Shown here one piece after another: positions 1 through 5,815 of a DNA stretch of 5,815 bases. Every line of letters starts with the position of its first letter. Position 1 is the stretch's first letter. Source of the stretch: CAZXCQ01 sp964639275 (GTDB taxonomy: Bacteria; Desulfobacterota; DSM-4660; Desulfatiglandales; Desulfatiglandaceae); assembly GCA_964639275.1 (NCBI GenBank), contig CAZXCQ010000340.1, positions 1-5,815 of the forward strand, in the 5' to 3' direction. The translations under genes and the position numbers were made by a program. The notes beneath the pieces were generated by a model. That model was not told the origin of the DNA. It was given only the letters and a program-made list of their open reading frames with translations, and ran no database searches.

Positions 1-56
1 TTTTTGTCGAATAACACATTGCCATTTTCTGGATCAAAACTTTTGAGACGCGGCAT
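1..56 (-). CDS. Possible 5' end of a divergent gene, XylR_N-like regulator (partial)
   Basis: Reading leftward from an ATG at 56-54, the frame stays open to the window edge and gives MPRLKSFDPENGNVLFDK. Seen: the peptide is protein-like (the D-P-E-N-G-N-V-L-F-D run) and lies in the most A+T-rich part of the window, where a chance open frame is less expected. Known: XylR_N sensor domains of sigma-54-dependent activators often begin with a short leader and a (F)DPExGxIxF-type strand. Inference: this may be the start of such a regulator, transcribed away from asnB. Against it: no Shine-Dalgarno sequence precedes the ATG, only 42 bases separate it from the asnB start, and 18 residues cannot establish a family. 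The frame also stays open upstream into the antisense of asnB, so the start is uncertain. Confidence 0.33.
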   Translation of the reverse strand, partial: MPRLKSFDPENGNVLFDK

Positions 57-98
57 TAGAATGTTACAGATAATCTTATTTGAACATCGTGGGCAACC

Positions 99-2060
99 AT
101 GTGTGGAATCTGCGGAAAAATCAGCTACGACAGTCCGCCCAGCGGGAAAAAGCTGCTGACAAAGATGTGTCAGTCTTTCGCCCACCGAGGCCCTGATGAT
201 GAGGGCATTTACACTGTCGAGCAGACCGGATCCAGTGGAGAGAAGGTCAGCGTGGGCCTTGGACACAGGAGACTGAGTATCATAGATCTCTCTGTGGCAG
301 GCCATCAGCCTATGAGTAATGAGGATGCCTCCATATGGATCACCTACAACGGTGAGATTTACAATTTCAGGGAACTCAGGGATGAGCTCAAAGGTAAGGG
401 GCACAGATTTAGGAGCAAGACAGACACAGAGGTGATCCTCCATCTCTATGAAGAGGAAGGCACCCGTTGCGTCCATCGCCTAAACGGCATGTTTTCCTTT
501 GCCATATGGGATGAAAAGGCATGCAGATTATGGCTGTGTCGCGATCGCATCGGCATCAAGCCCCTCGTCTACCATTGGGATGGGAGCAATCTTGTCTTTG
601 CTTCTGAGATCAAGGCCCTTTTGTGTGATCCTGGCATACCCCGGGAATTGGACAGGGAGGCCCTGGCCCTTTACCTCTCCTTCAACTATGTTTCCGCCCC
701 CAAGACCATCTTCAGAGGCATCAAGAAACTGGAGCCGGGGCATTATCTGCTTCTTCAAAATAGGGAACTGGAGATAGAGGAATACTGGGATATTCCCCAA
801 TATGAGTTCTCTGATCAGCTTTCCGGCCCGGTCGATAAACAGATAGACGATTATAAAAAAGACCTGACCCATTCTATCAGCGAGGCTGTCAGGAGGAGAA
901 TGATTGCCGATGTTCCCCTGGGCGCCTTTTTGAGCGGGGGGTTTGACTCGAGCATCGTCGTCGCCTTGATGGCAAGACATGCCGACAAACCGGTAAAGAC
1001 ATTTTCAATTGGGTTCAAGGACGACAAGCTGTTTGATGAAACCCGTTATGCGAGGGATGTAGCCCGTCTTTTTAACACAGACCATCACGAGTTCAAGCTC
1101 ACATACAGGGATATGCTCGACGTCCTCACGGGTGTCCTTTCCACCTTTGACGAGCCCTTTGCGGATTCGTCAGCCATTCCCACCTATATCGTCTCAAGGG
1201 AAACCAGGCAATATGTTACCGTTGCCCTTTCCGGGGATGGGGGAGACGAGCTTTTTGCCGGATATCGATCTTACCTGGGCGAATATTGGCGCAAGCGCTA
1301 TCTGATGATCCCCTCCTCACTCAGAAAGGGACTGATTGAAAGGTTCATCGAGGCCCTTCCAGATTCCAGAGACACCCAGACCATGGAATATCTCCGGAGA
1401 GTCAAAAAGTTTATTAGAGGGAGCCGAGGAGACTTCCCTGAACGCGTTTTGTCATTAAAGGAGGTCTTTCCCACAGACCTCCGGAAAGCCATTCTCAAGG
1501 ACCCCGGGGGGATAGCGACAGATCACGAGTCCAATAAAGACCCGGCCCTCGATTGGATTCTGAAAAATCTCCGGATGTACAATGGGGATACCATCAATGC
1601 CATCCTTTATCATGACACAAAGGAATCCTTGCCAGGTGATATGCTGACAAAGGTGGATTGGATGAGCATGAAGAATTCGCTTGAGGTCAGAGTCCCTCTT
1701 CTGGACCCCGATGTGGTAGCACTGGCATTCAAAATGCACGGCTCATTAAAGCTCTATAAAGGAAGAGGCAAGTATATCCTTCGGGAGGCCTTCAAAGACC
1801 TTCTTCCCCGCAGCATTCACCACAGGCCAAAGGCGGGTTTTGAGGTTCCGATTAGCCGGTGGCTCAAGACCGATCTCAGATTTCTCCTCGACCAATATCT
1901 TGGCGAGTCCAGGATCAGGGAGCAGGGCATTTTTGAATACGAAGTTGTTAAGGGTTTAAAAACCGACCTCCTGACCAGCAGAACGGACACGTCCTGGATG
2001 TTATGGAATCTAATCGTATTTCAGTATTGGTTTGAGACTTATCTCCCTGTATCAATTTAG
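99..2060 (+). CDS. asnB: Asparagine synthase (glutamine-hydrolysing) family amidotransferase
   Basis: Cytoplasmic two-domain enzyme: glutamine is hydrolysed in the N-terminal domain and the ammonia is passed to an ATP-activated carboxylate in the C-terminal domain. Class II glutaminase domain (about residues 2-200): Cys2 becomes the N-terminal nucleophile after Met removal, which fixes the start despite a weak ribosome binding site; HRGPDDEG 29-36, Arg58, YNGEIYN 83-89, Asp109 and RDRIGIKP 148-155 follow. Synthetase domain (about 240-620): ATP-binding PP-loop SGGFDSS at 279-285, SGDGGDELFAGY from 378, EVRVPLLD 529-536 and KAGFEVPISRWL from 578. All expected motifs are intact. The 653 aa are longer than the roughly 554 of E. 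coli AsnB and fit the longer AsnB/AsnO-like class common in polysaccharide clusters. There, relatives are thought to amidate uronic acids rather than aspartate; the context favours that, but the sequence cannot settle it. The PP-loop carries Phe282 where Leu, Val or Ile is usual. Confidence 0.95.
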   Translation: MCGICGKISYDSPPSGKKLLTKMCQSFAHRGPDDEGIYTVEQTGSSGEKVSVGLGHRRLSIIDLSVAGHQPMSNEDASIWITYNGEIYNFRELRDELKGKGHRFRSKTDTEVILHLYEEEGTRCVHRLNGMFSFAIWDEKACRLWLCRDRIGIKPLVYHWDGSNLVFASEIKALLCDPGIPRELDREALALYLSFNYVSAPKTIFRGIKKLEPGHYLLLQNRELEIEEYWDIPQYEFSDQLSGPVDKQIDDYKKDLTHSISEAVRRRMIADVPLGAFLSGGFDSSIVVALMARHADKPVKTFSIGFKDDKLFDETRYARDVARLFNTDHHEFKLTYRDMLDVLTGVLSTFDEPFADSSAIPTYIVSRETRQYVTVALSGDGGDELFAGYRSYLGEYWRKRYLMIPSSLRKGLIERFIEALPDSRDTQTMEYLRRVKKFIRGSRGDFPERVLSLKEVFPTDLRKAILKDPGGIATDHESNKDPALDWILKNLRMYNGDTINAILYHDTKESLPGDMLTKVDWMSMKNSLEVRVPLLDPDVVALAFKMHGSLKLYKGRGKYILREAFKDLLPRSIHHRPKAGFEVPISRWLKTDLRFLLDQYLGESRIREQGIFEYEVVKGLKTDLLTSRTDTSWMLWNLIVFQYWFETYLPVSI

Positions 2061-2086
2061 CTTTCTGCAAAATTGGCAGTGGGACA

Positions 2087-2117
2087 GGGGTATGGGGGTT
2101 CGGAATCCCCATACCCC
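2087..2117. repeat. Strong stem-loop between asnB and the methyltransferase gene
   Basis: GGGGTATGGGG (2087-2097) is matched perfectly by CCCCATACCCC (2107-2117), giving an 11-bp stem. One G-T and two A-T pairs can extend it inward, leaving a three-base loop (CGG). It starts 26 bases after the asnB stop, a position typical of a transcript 3' end. No T-tract follows on either strand, so it is not a standard intrinsic terminator. It may stabilise the asnB mRNA end, attenuate transcription into the downstream genes, or be a copy of a dispersed palindromic repeat. Confidence 0.8.
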
Positions 2118-2169
2118 GGGTCAAAAGGCTAAAGTGTTACATCTCCCTTAACTCGCGCTTGTATGACAT

Positions 2170-2174
2170 AAGGG
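2170..2174 (+). promoter_or_regulatory. Ribosome binding site deciding the methyltransferase start
   Basis: AAGGG lies 11 bases before the ATG at 2186. The in-frame TTG at 2159 has no purine-rich sequence ahead of it, and the nine extra residues it would add precede the zinc-ribbon cysteines. ATG 2186 is therefore preferred. The spacing is slightly long, so this is probable rather than certain. Confidence 0.5.
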
Positions 2175-2185
2175 CATTTTTTCCG

Positions 2186-3082
2186 ATGAGATGCATCTGC
2201 TGCCTGTCAGATAGAACCACCAACCGTCCTTTTGGTCTTGACGGAAAACGCGGCTGCCTTGATTGTGGCGTCATATTCGACATGGGGGCGCAGAAAAACG
2301 AAATCCAGGAGAGTGATATATACCATTTCAAAAACATTGATCCTCATCTAAAAGTGGGAGAATCAAAGCGTTATCTCTTCAACTCAGCGCTGGATGACCT
2401 CTCCTTGAAGATTGGGAAGGAGAGAAAATCAATCCTGGATGTGGGATGCGGGTTTGGTTATTTCCTTGAGTTGGCTTCAAAAAGAGGATGGAAGGTCTCA
2501 GGGGTAGAAATCGTCGGCAGCGCAGTGAGAGATGCCAGGGCAAGGGTTGGAAACCAAAACATATTTCAGGGCACTTTGAGGGAAGCAGAGTACCCTGACA
2601 ACTCCTTTGATGTGATCACTTTGTGGGATGTCTTATTCCACCTTCAAGATCCGTTTCAAGAACTCAGGGAATGTCTGCGGGTCCTAAGAGAGAGAGGATT
2701 TATTGGCATCCGGGTAAGAAATGTGGTCTTTGAAGTAATGGCCTATAGGATCTATTCGACGATCAAAAAAATGGCTCCCGGCCTCAGAGTAAAGACCCCC
2801 TATGCCTTCCATCGGTATTGTTTCAGCAGCAATTCACTCTCTCGATTATTGCACAGGGTCGGATTCACAAAGATCCAGATAACCAATTCTCCTTTGACCA
2901 AAGGAGACCCCTATGGTTATACCCATATCAAAATGCTGGTCCAGGTGACAAAGGGATTGTTGGATTTCATTTCCGGGGTCGCTTTTTTGATAAGTGGTGG
3001 CAAACGGATAATCGGTCCTTCCCTGTTGGTCTGGGCCCAAAAGCCAATCTCCAGGATGTCCCTGCCAAGGCACAATGATTAA
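2186..3082 (+). CDS. Class I SAM-dependent methyltransferase with N-terminal zinc ribbon
   Basis: Predicted cytoplasmic methyltransferase of the Methyltransf_11/23 type, probably acting on a sugar, nucleotide-sugar or lipid-linked glycan; the substrate is unknown. Counting from ATG 2186 (298 aa; the TTG at 2159 would give 307), a four-cysteine zinc ribbon comes first: Cys3-x-x-Cys6 and Cys24-x-x-Cys27, the latter in the familiar C-x-x-C-G-x-x-F context. The Rossmann core has motif I LDVGCGFG at 84-91, an acidic strand-2 end (GVEI) and the post-II strand DVITLWDVLFH at 142-152. In relatives that last stretch usually ends E-H; here it is Phe151-His152. The usual L-R-P-G-G turn reads L-R-E-R-G. 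A hydrophobic C-terminal stretch (KGLLDFISGVAFLI and on) is typical of glycan-cluster members and may touch the membrane. The gene's 3' end overlaps the next gene by 8 nt. Confidence 0.88.
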   Translation: MRCICCLSDRTTNRPFGLDGKRGCLDCGVIFDMGAQKNEIQESDIYHFKNIDPHLKVGESKRYLFNSALDDLSLKIGKERKSILDVGCGFGYFLELASKRGWKVSGVEIVGSAVRDARARVGNQNIFQGTLREAEYPDNSFDVITLWDVLFHLQDPFQELRECLRVLRERGFIGIRVRNVVFEVMAYRIYSTIKKMAPGLRVKTPYAFHRYCFSSNSLSRLLHRVGFTKIQITNSPLTKGDPYGYTHIKMLVQVTKGLLDFISGVAFLISGGKRIIGPSLLVWAQKPISRMSLPRHND

Positions 3083-4268
3083 GGTGGTCCATATCATCAC
3101 ACGGTTGGACAGAGGGGGGTCTGCACAGAATACCCTTCTGACCTGCCTGGGTTTGAGTAAAGAAAGGTATGAGGTGATTCTCATCCATGGGCTCTCCCTT
3201 GAATCCCGAATGACCGAAATGGAGAGACGGTCAGTCTCCCGGGATATTCAAAGGGCAGAGGAAAATGGGGTGAGGATCATTCCCCTGCCCTCACTGGTTC
3301 GACGGTTGGATCTTTTTCAGGATCTCCGGGCCATCTTCTCAATATGGAAGATCCTGGCCAGAGAAGGGCCTTACATTGTCCACACCCACAGCTCCAAGGC
3401 AGGCATTGTGGGGCGGTGGGCAGCCAGGCTGGCCCGCACACCGGTTATCGTCCACACCCCGCATGGCCACGTCTTCTACGGCCACTTCGGGAGACTTGCT
3501 TCCACATTCTTTCTCCTGCTGGAGAAGATCACATCCCCTATCACCGATGTTACGGTTGCCCTGACTGAGGCCGAGCGCGATGATTATATCTCCTTTTCTG
3601 TTACGAGACCGGAGAAGATCGTGACAATTCACAGCGGGGTTGATATCGATCAGTACAGCGGAGTAAAGATCAACATCCAAGAAAAAAAGACCTCTTTGGG
3701 ATTAGAACCCGACCAGCTGGTGATCGGGACTGTTGGGTGGCTTCTTCCGATCAAAGGTCCCATGGTCCTGCTCAGGGCGATGATACGGGTTTGGCAGGAC
3801 TACCCCGGGGTGAGGCTTATCTTTGTCGGCAAGGGCGATCTGGAGGAGCAACTGCGGACCGAGGCGTTTGAGGCAGGGGTGTCTCATAAAGTGATCTTTT
3901 TGGGGTGGCGCAATGACGTCCCTGAGCTCATACAGGTCTTTGATATCTTTATCCTCCCCTCACAAAACGAGGGAATGGGCCGGGTACTGGTAGAGGCCAT
4001 GGCAGCCGAAAAGCCTATTGTCGCAAGCCGTGTGGGGGGTATTATCGACCTTATCAAAGACGGGGAAAACGGCCTGCTTGTTCAACCGGGGGATGTTGAA
4101 GGGCTGTCTTTTGCCATCAAAAGGTTGTTAACGCACGAGAAAATGCGCTATGATATGGGGCAGATGGGTAAGGCCAGGGCAAAGAATTTCACCCTAAAGG
4201 CAATGCTTGAAAAGATTGAGGTGCTCTATTCCTCCCTTTGTCAAGAAAGGGGAGAGGGGTCAGGCTGA
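3075..4268 (+). CDS. GT4-family (GT-B fold) glycosyltransferase
   Basis: Retaining glycosyltransferase that would move a sugar from a nucleotide-sugar donor onto a growing, probably lipid-linked, glycan at the cytoplasmic face of the inner membrane. The 397-aa length is normal for the family. N-terminal acceptor domain: the first strand and glycine loop VVHIITRLDRGGSAQNT (residues 4-20), HTHSSKAG at 103-110 and HTPHGHVFYGHFG from 127, all characteristic of GT4 enzymes in capsule and exopolysaccharide loci. C-terminal donor domain: the linker strand IGTVGWLLPIKG, then the catalytic EX7E signature with Glu299 and Glu307 (NEGMGRVLVEAMA), then ASRVGGIIDLIKDGENGLLV, which holds the donor-binding loop. 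The start ATG lies inside the end of the methyltransferase gene, with AAGG at 3067-3070 just upstream, which indicates translational coupling. Donor and acceptor cannot be told from sequence. Confidence 0.93.
   Translation: MIKVVHIITRLDRGGSAQNTLLTCLGLSKERYEVILIHGLSLESRMTEMERRSVSRDIQRAEENGVRIIPLPSLVRRLDLFQDLRAIFSIWKILAREGPYIVHTHSSKAGIVGRWAARLARTPVIVHTPHGHVFYGHFGRLASTFFLLLEKITSPITDVTVALTEAERDDYISFSVTRPEKIVTIHSGVDIDQYSGVKINIQEKKTSLGLEPDQLVIGTVGWLLPIKGPMVLLRAMIRVWQDYPGVRLIFVGKGDLEEQLRTEAFEAGVSHKVIFLGWRNDVPELIQVFDIFILPSQNEGMGRVLVEAMAAEKPIVASRVGGIIDLIKDGENGLLVQPGDVEGLSFAIKRLLTHEKMRYDMGQMGKARAKNFTLKAMLEKIEVLYSSLCQERGEGSG
4251..4259 (+). promoter_or_regulatory. Ribosome binding site of the PHP-family gene
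   Basis: GGAGAGGGG ends 8 bases before the ATG at 4268, within the last codons of the glycosyltransferase gene. It supports ATG 4268 over the in-frame TTG at 4238. Starting at 4268 also puts a clean signal peptide at the very N terminus. Confidence 0.7.
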
Positions 4269-5701
4269 TGCAATCGATTCGGCGAATTCTTCTGATTCTG
4301 ATTCTGTCCGTGATGATTTCCGGTCATGCGGGTGCCGTTGAGTATCTCCAGATCCCTGGTCTGATCGACCTCAGGACAACTTATAGCGATGGGGCACTCG
4401 ACCCGGAATCTCTTGCCAGGCTGGCAAAACAGCGAGGCTTTGATCTCATATTCGTAAATGATCACGACAGGCTGGTTATGGAATACGGGATCTTGCCATT
4501 TAGAAACATCTTGAGGAAGCGAGAAGAGCTAAACTCCATCAATGAAGGAGGCGCAAAGGACTATCTGAACGCCATCAGGAGGGTGCAAGAAAAGAACCCC
4601 GGTATGATCATCGTTCCAGGTTCAGAGACAGCCCCTTTTTATTACTGGACGGGTTCATTTTTTCAAGACAACCTGACTGCCCACGACGACGAGAGGCGAA
4701 TCTTGACCATAGGGATGGATAGGTCAAGTGACTATGCAGACCTTCCCATCCTGCATAACGGTTTTTCGTTTCGATACACTGTGGAATTCCTGCCGTTCTT
4801 GGTCCCGTTTTTGATATCCCTGGGCCTCGGGCTCGTGTTGTTAAGATGGAGGGGGATCTTGAGGATATCGGGGATCATCGTGAGCGGGGTCTCTGTCCTC
4901 TTTATGATCAATATGGGCCCTTTCAGGAGTTCTCCCTTTGACCAATATCATGGTTATCAAGGGATGGCCCCCTATCAACTGGTTATTGATTATGTGGAGT
5001 CGAGGGGCGGGTTGACCTTTTGGAATTACCCTGAAACCGCATCGGGTGTAAGGAAAATAGGCCCGGTTTTTGTCGATACCCCCTCCTATCCACAGGTCCT
5101 TGAGCAATCAAGAGGTTATACCGGGTTCTCGGCGCTGTATGGCGACAACATAACGGTGACTGAGCCCGGTAATCTATGGGACAGGGTCCTGTTGCAATAC
5201 TGTGAGGGAGAACGTGATCGTCCCCCATGGGGGATATCCACGGCAGATTTTCACAAGGATGGAGAAAGCGGAGAAAGACTGGGGGCATTTCCCACGGTGG
5301 TCATGGTGCGGGAGAAGACAAAGGAGGCGGTTCTATCAGCCATGAGGCAGGGAAGGATGTATGCCTGTGCCGGATACCCTCAAAGGATGATCCTCAACGA
5401 ATTCGCGGTCTGTTCGTCTGGGTGTAAGACCAGGGCAATCTCGGGGGAAGAGATGATGTTAAATGAAAACCCAAAGATCCGTATCTCCATTTCCCCTAAG
5501 GAGCCGACCCAAGACCCAGTGAAGGTCAGGTTGATCAGATCAGGGGAGCTGATCAAGGTCTTTGAGGGGCCTTTACCCATGGAGGTTGAATACGAGGATA
5601 AATACTACAAGCCCGGGAAAAAGATATTTTACCGGATCGATGCCCGGGGTTGTGGCGCCCTGGTCTCAAACCCCATCTTCGTAATCTTTGCGTATGAGTA
5701 A
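4268..5701 (+). CDS. Exported membrane-anchored PHP-domain protein (CehA/McbA-like), altered metal site
   Basis: Predicted periplasmic-side PHP-superfamily protein of 477 aa; substrate unknown. A signal peptide is visible: basic start (Arg5, Arg6), hydrophobic core at about 7-18, and an A-G-A cleavage site near residue 23. The PHP fold begins at DLRTTYSDG (34-42), where HxHTxYSDG is expected, so both histidines are replaced (Asp34, Arg36). The NDHD at 64-67, Glu120 in PGSE and Asp327-x-His329 are kept. Two transmembrane helices (about 174-192 and 200-216) are inserted between the halves of the domain; the connecting loop is basic (Arg193, Arg195, Arg199), which places it in the cytoplasm and both PHP halves outside. 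The FWNYPE stretch seems to carry Asn where His is usual. The C-terminal region (GRMYACAGYP, then a beta-rich tail ending SNPIFV) is typical of this family. The stop-start junction TGATG with the glycosyltransferase indicates coupled translation. Confidence 0.82.
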   Translation: MQSIRRILLILILSVMISGHAGAVEYLQIPGLIDLRTTYSDGALDPESLARLAKQRGFDLIFVNDHDRLVMEYGILPFRNILRKREELNSINEGGAKDYLNAIRRVQEKNPGMIIVPGSETAPFYYWTGSFFQDNLTAHDDERRILTIGMDRSSDYADLPILHNGFSFRYTVEFLPFLVPFLISLGLGLVLLRWRGILRISGIIVSGVSVLFMINMGPFRSSPFDQYHGYQGMAPYQLVIDYVESRGGLTFWNYPETASGVRKIGPVFVDTPSYPQVLEQSRGYTGFSALYGDNITVTEPGNLWDRVLLQYCEGERDRPPWGISTADFHKDGESGERLGAFPTVVMVREKTKEAVLSAMRQGRMYACAGYPQRMILNEFAVCSSGCKTRAISGEEMMLNENPKIRISISPKEPTQDPVKVRLIRSGELIKVFEGPLPMEVEYEDKYYKPGKKIFYRIDARGCGALVSNPIFVIFAYE

Positions 5702-5724
5702 CGTTGGGGGTAACATCTCAAAAA

Positions 5725-5777
5725 ACAGGGGCGAAGGTGTGGCATGGGGGTCTTTTTTTCTTCCACATGCCCCCATA
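5725..5777. repeat. G-run / T-tract / C-run element after the PHP gene, possible atypical terminator
   Basis: ATGGGGG (5744-5750) pairs with CCCCCAT (5770-5776), enclosing a T-rich loop with seven consecutive T at 5753-5759. Two other pairings compete: TGTGG 5738-5742 with CCACA 5763-5767, and GGCATG 5741-5746 with CATGCC 5766-5771. The T-tract is in the loop rather than after the stem, so this is not a textbook intrinsic terminator, though its position after the last gene would suit a transcript end. I see no supported gene in the rest of 5702-5815. Confidence 0.45.
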
Positions 5778-5815
5778 TGACATGGTCTAGCGGCCGTCAC
5801 AAAATGGCGTATCGG

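Noticed and set aside
43..74. Possible sigma-70 promoter for asnB: TTGAGA at 43-48 and GATAAT at 69-74.
   Set aside because: The 20-base spacing is too long for a good promoter, and A+T-rich sequence gives such matches readily. Transcription could also come from further left.
1..159. Plus-strand frame 1 open from the edge to a TGA at 157-159, as the tail of an upstream gene.
   Set aside because: It would overlap asnB by about 60 bases, and its peptide within asnB looks like an out-of-frame reading.
528..980. Minus-strand open frame of 150 codons inside asnB.
   Set aside because: Antisense of a fully motif-supported gene, no ribosome binding site or recognisable domain; a shadow frame.
2846..3188. 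Overlapping minus-strand open frames across the methyltransferase-glycosyltransferase junction.
   Set aside because: They oppose two well-supported coupled genes and show low-complexity, shadow-like composition.
4238..4267. Ten-codon N-terminal extension of the PHP protein from TTG 4238.
   Set aside because: It would place charged residues before the signal peptide and lacks a ribosome binding site, whereas ATG 4268 has GGAGAGGGG at good spacing.
5804..5815. ATG near the right edge (M-A-Y-R) as a new gene start.
   Set aside because: Only four codons are visible and no Shine-Dalgarno sequence precedes it.
1..5815. CRISPR array, tRNA, rRNA or insertion sequence.
   Set aside because: No regularly spaced direct repeats, cloverleaf-like sequence, rRNA segments or transposase motifs were seen by eye.

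Overview
The window is a block of surface-polysaccharide or glycan-modification genes from a Gram-negative bacterium. By eye the G+C is about half. The overall style (AsnB-like amidotransferase, zinc-ribbon methyltransferase, GT4 glycosyltransferase and a PHP protein with a signal peptide) suggests a deltaproteobacterium (Desulfobacterota). That placement is an inference from protein character, not a measured result.

Layout: four large genes read rightward. asnB (99-2060) encodes a complete glutamine-dependent asparagine-synthase-type amidotransferase. A 98-base gap follows, holding a near-perfect G/C-rich stem-loop (2087-2117). Next come a class I SAM methyltransferase with an N-terminal zinc ribbon (2186-3082), a GT-B fold family-4 glycosyltransferase (3075-4268) and an exported, membrane-anchored PHP-family protein (4268-5701). 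The last three overlap (8 nt, then 1 nt in a TGATG junction), so they are almost certainly one translationally coupled unit. The last 114 bases hold no gene I can support, but contain a G-run/T-tract/C-run element that shares three short blocks, in the same order, with the stem-loop after asnB. At the left edge the minus strand may carry the first 18 codons of a divergent gene (56 down to 1) resembling the start of XylR_N-type regulators; this is tentative.

How the genes may work together (inference): the amidotransferase would amidate a carboxyl group, perhaps on a uronic-acid sugar, the methyltransferase would methylate a sugar or lipid-linked intermediate, and the GT4 enzyme would add a sugar residue, all in the cytoplasm. 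The PHP protein would act on the far side of the inner membrane. Its PHP domain is the most unusual item here: the HxH metal-binding pair is replaced by D-L-R, a histidine usual in this fold appears to be Asn, and two transmembrane helices are inserted in mid-domain, while the DHD, E and DxH motifs are kept.
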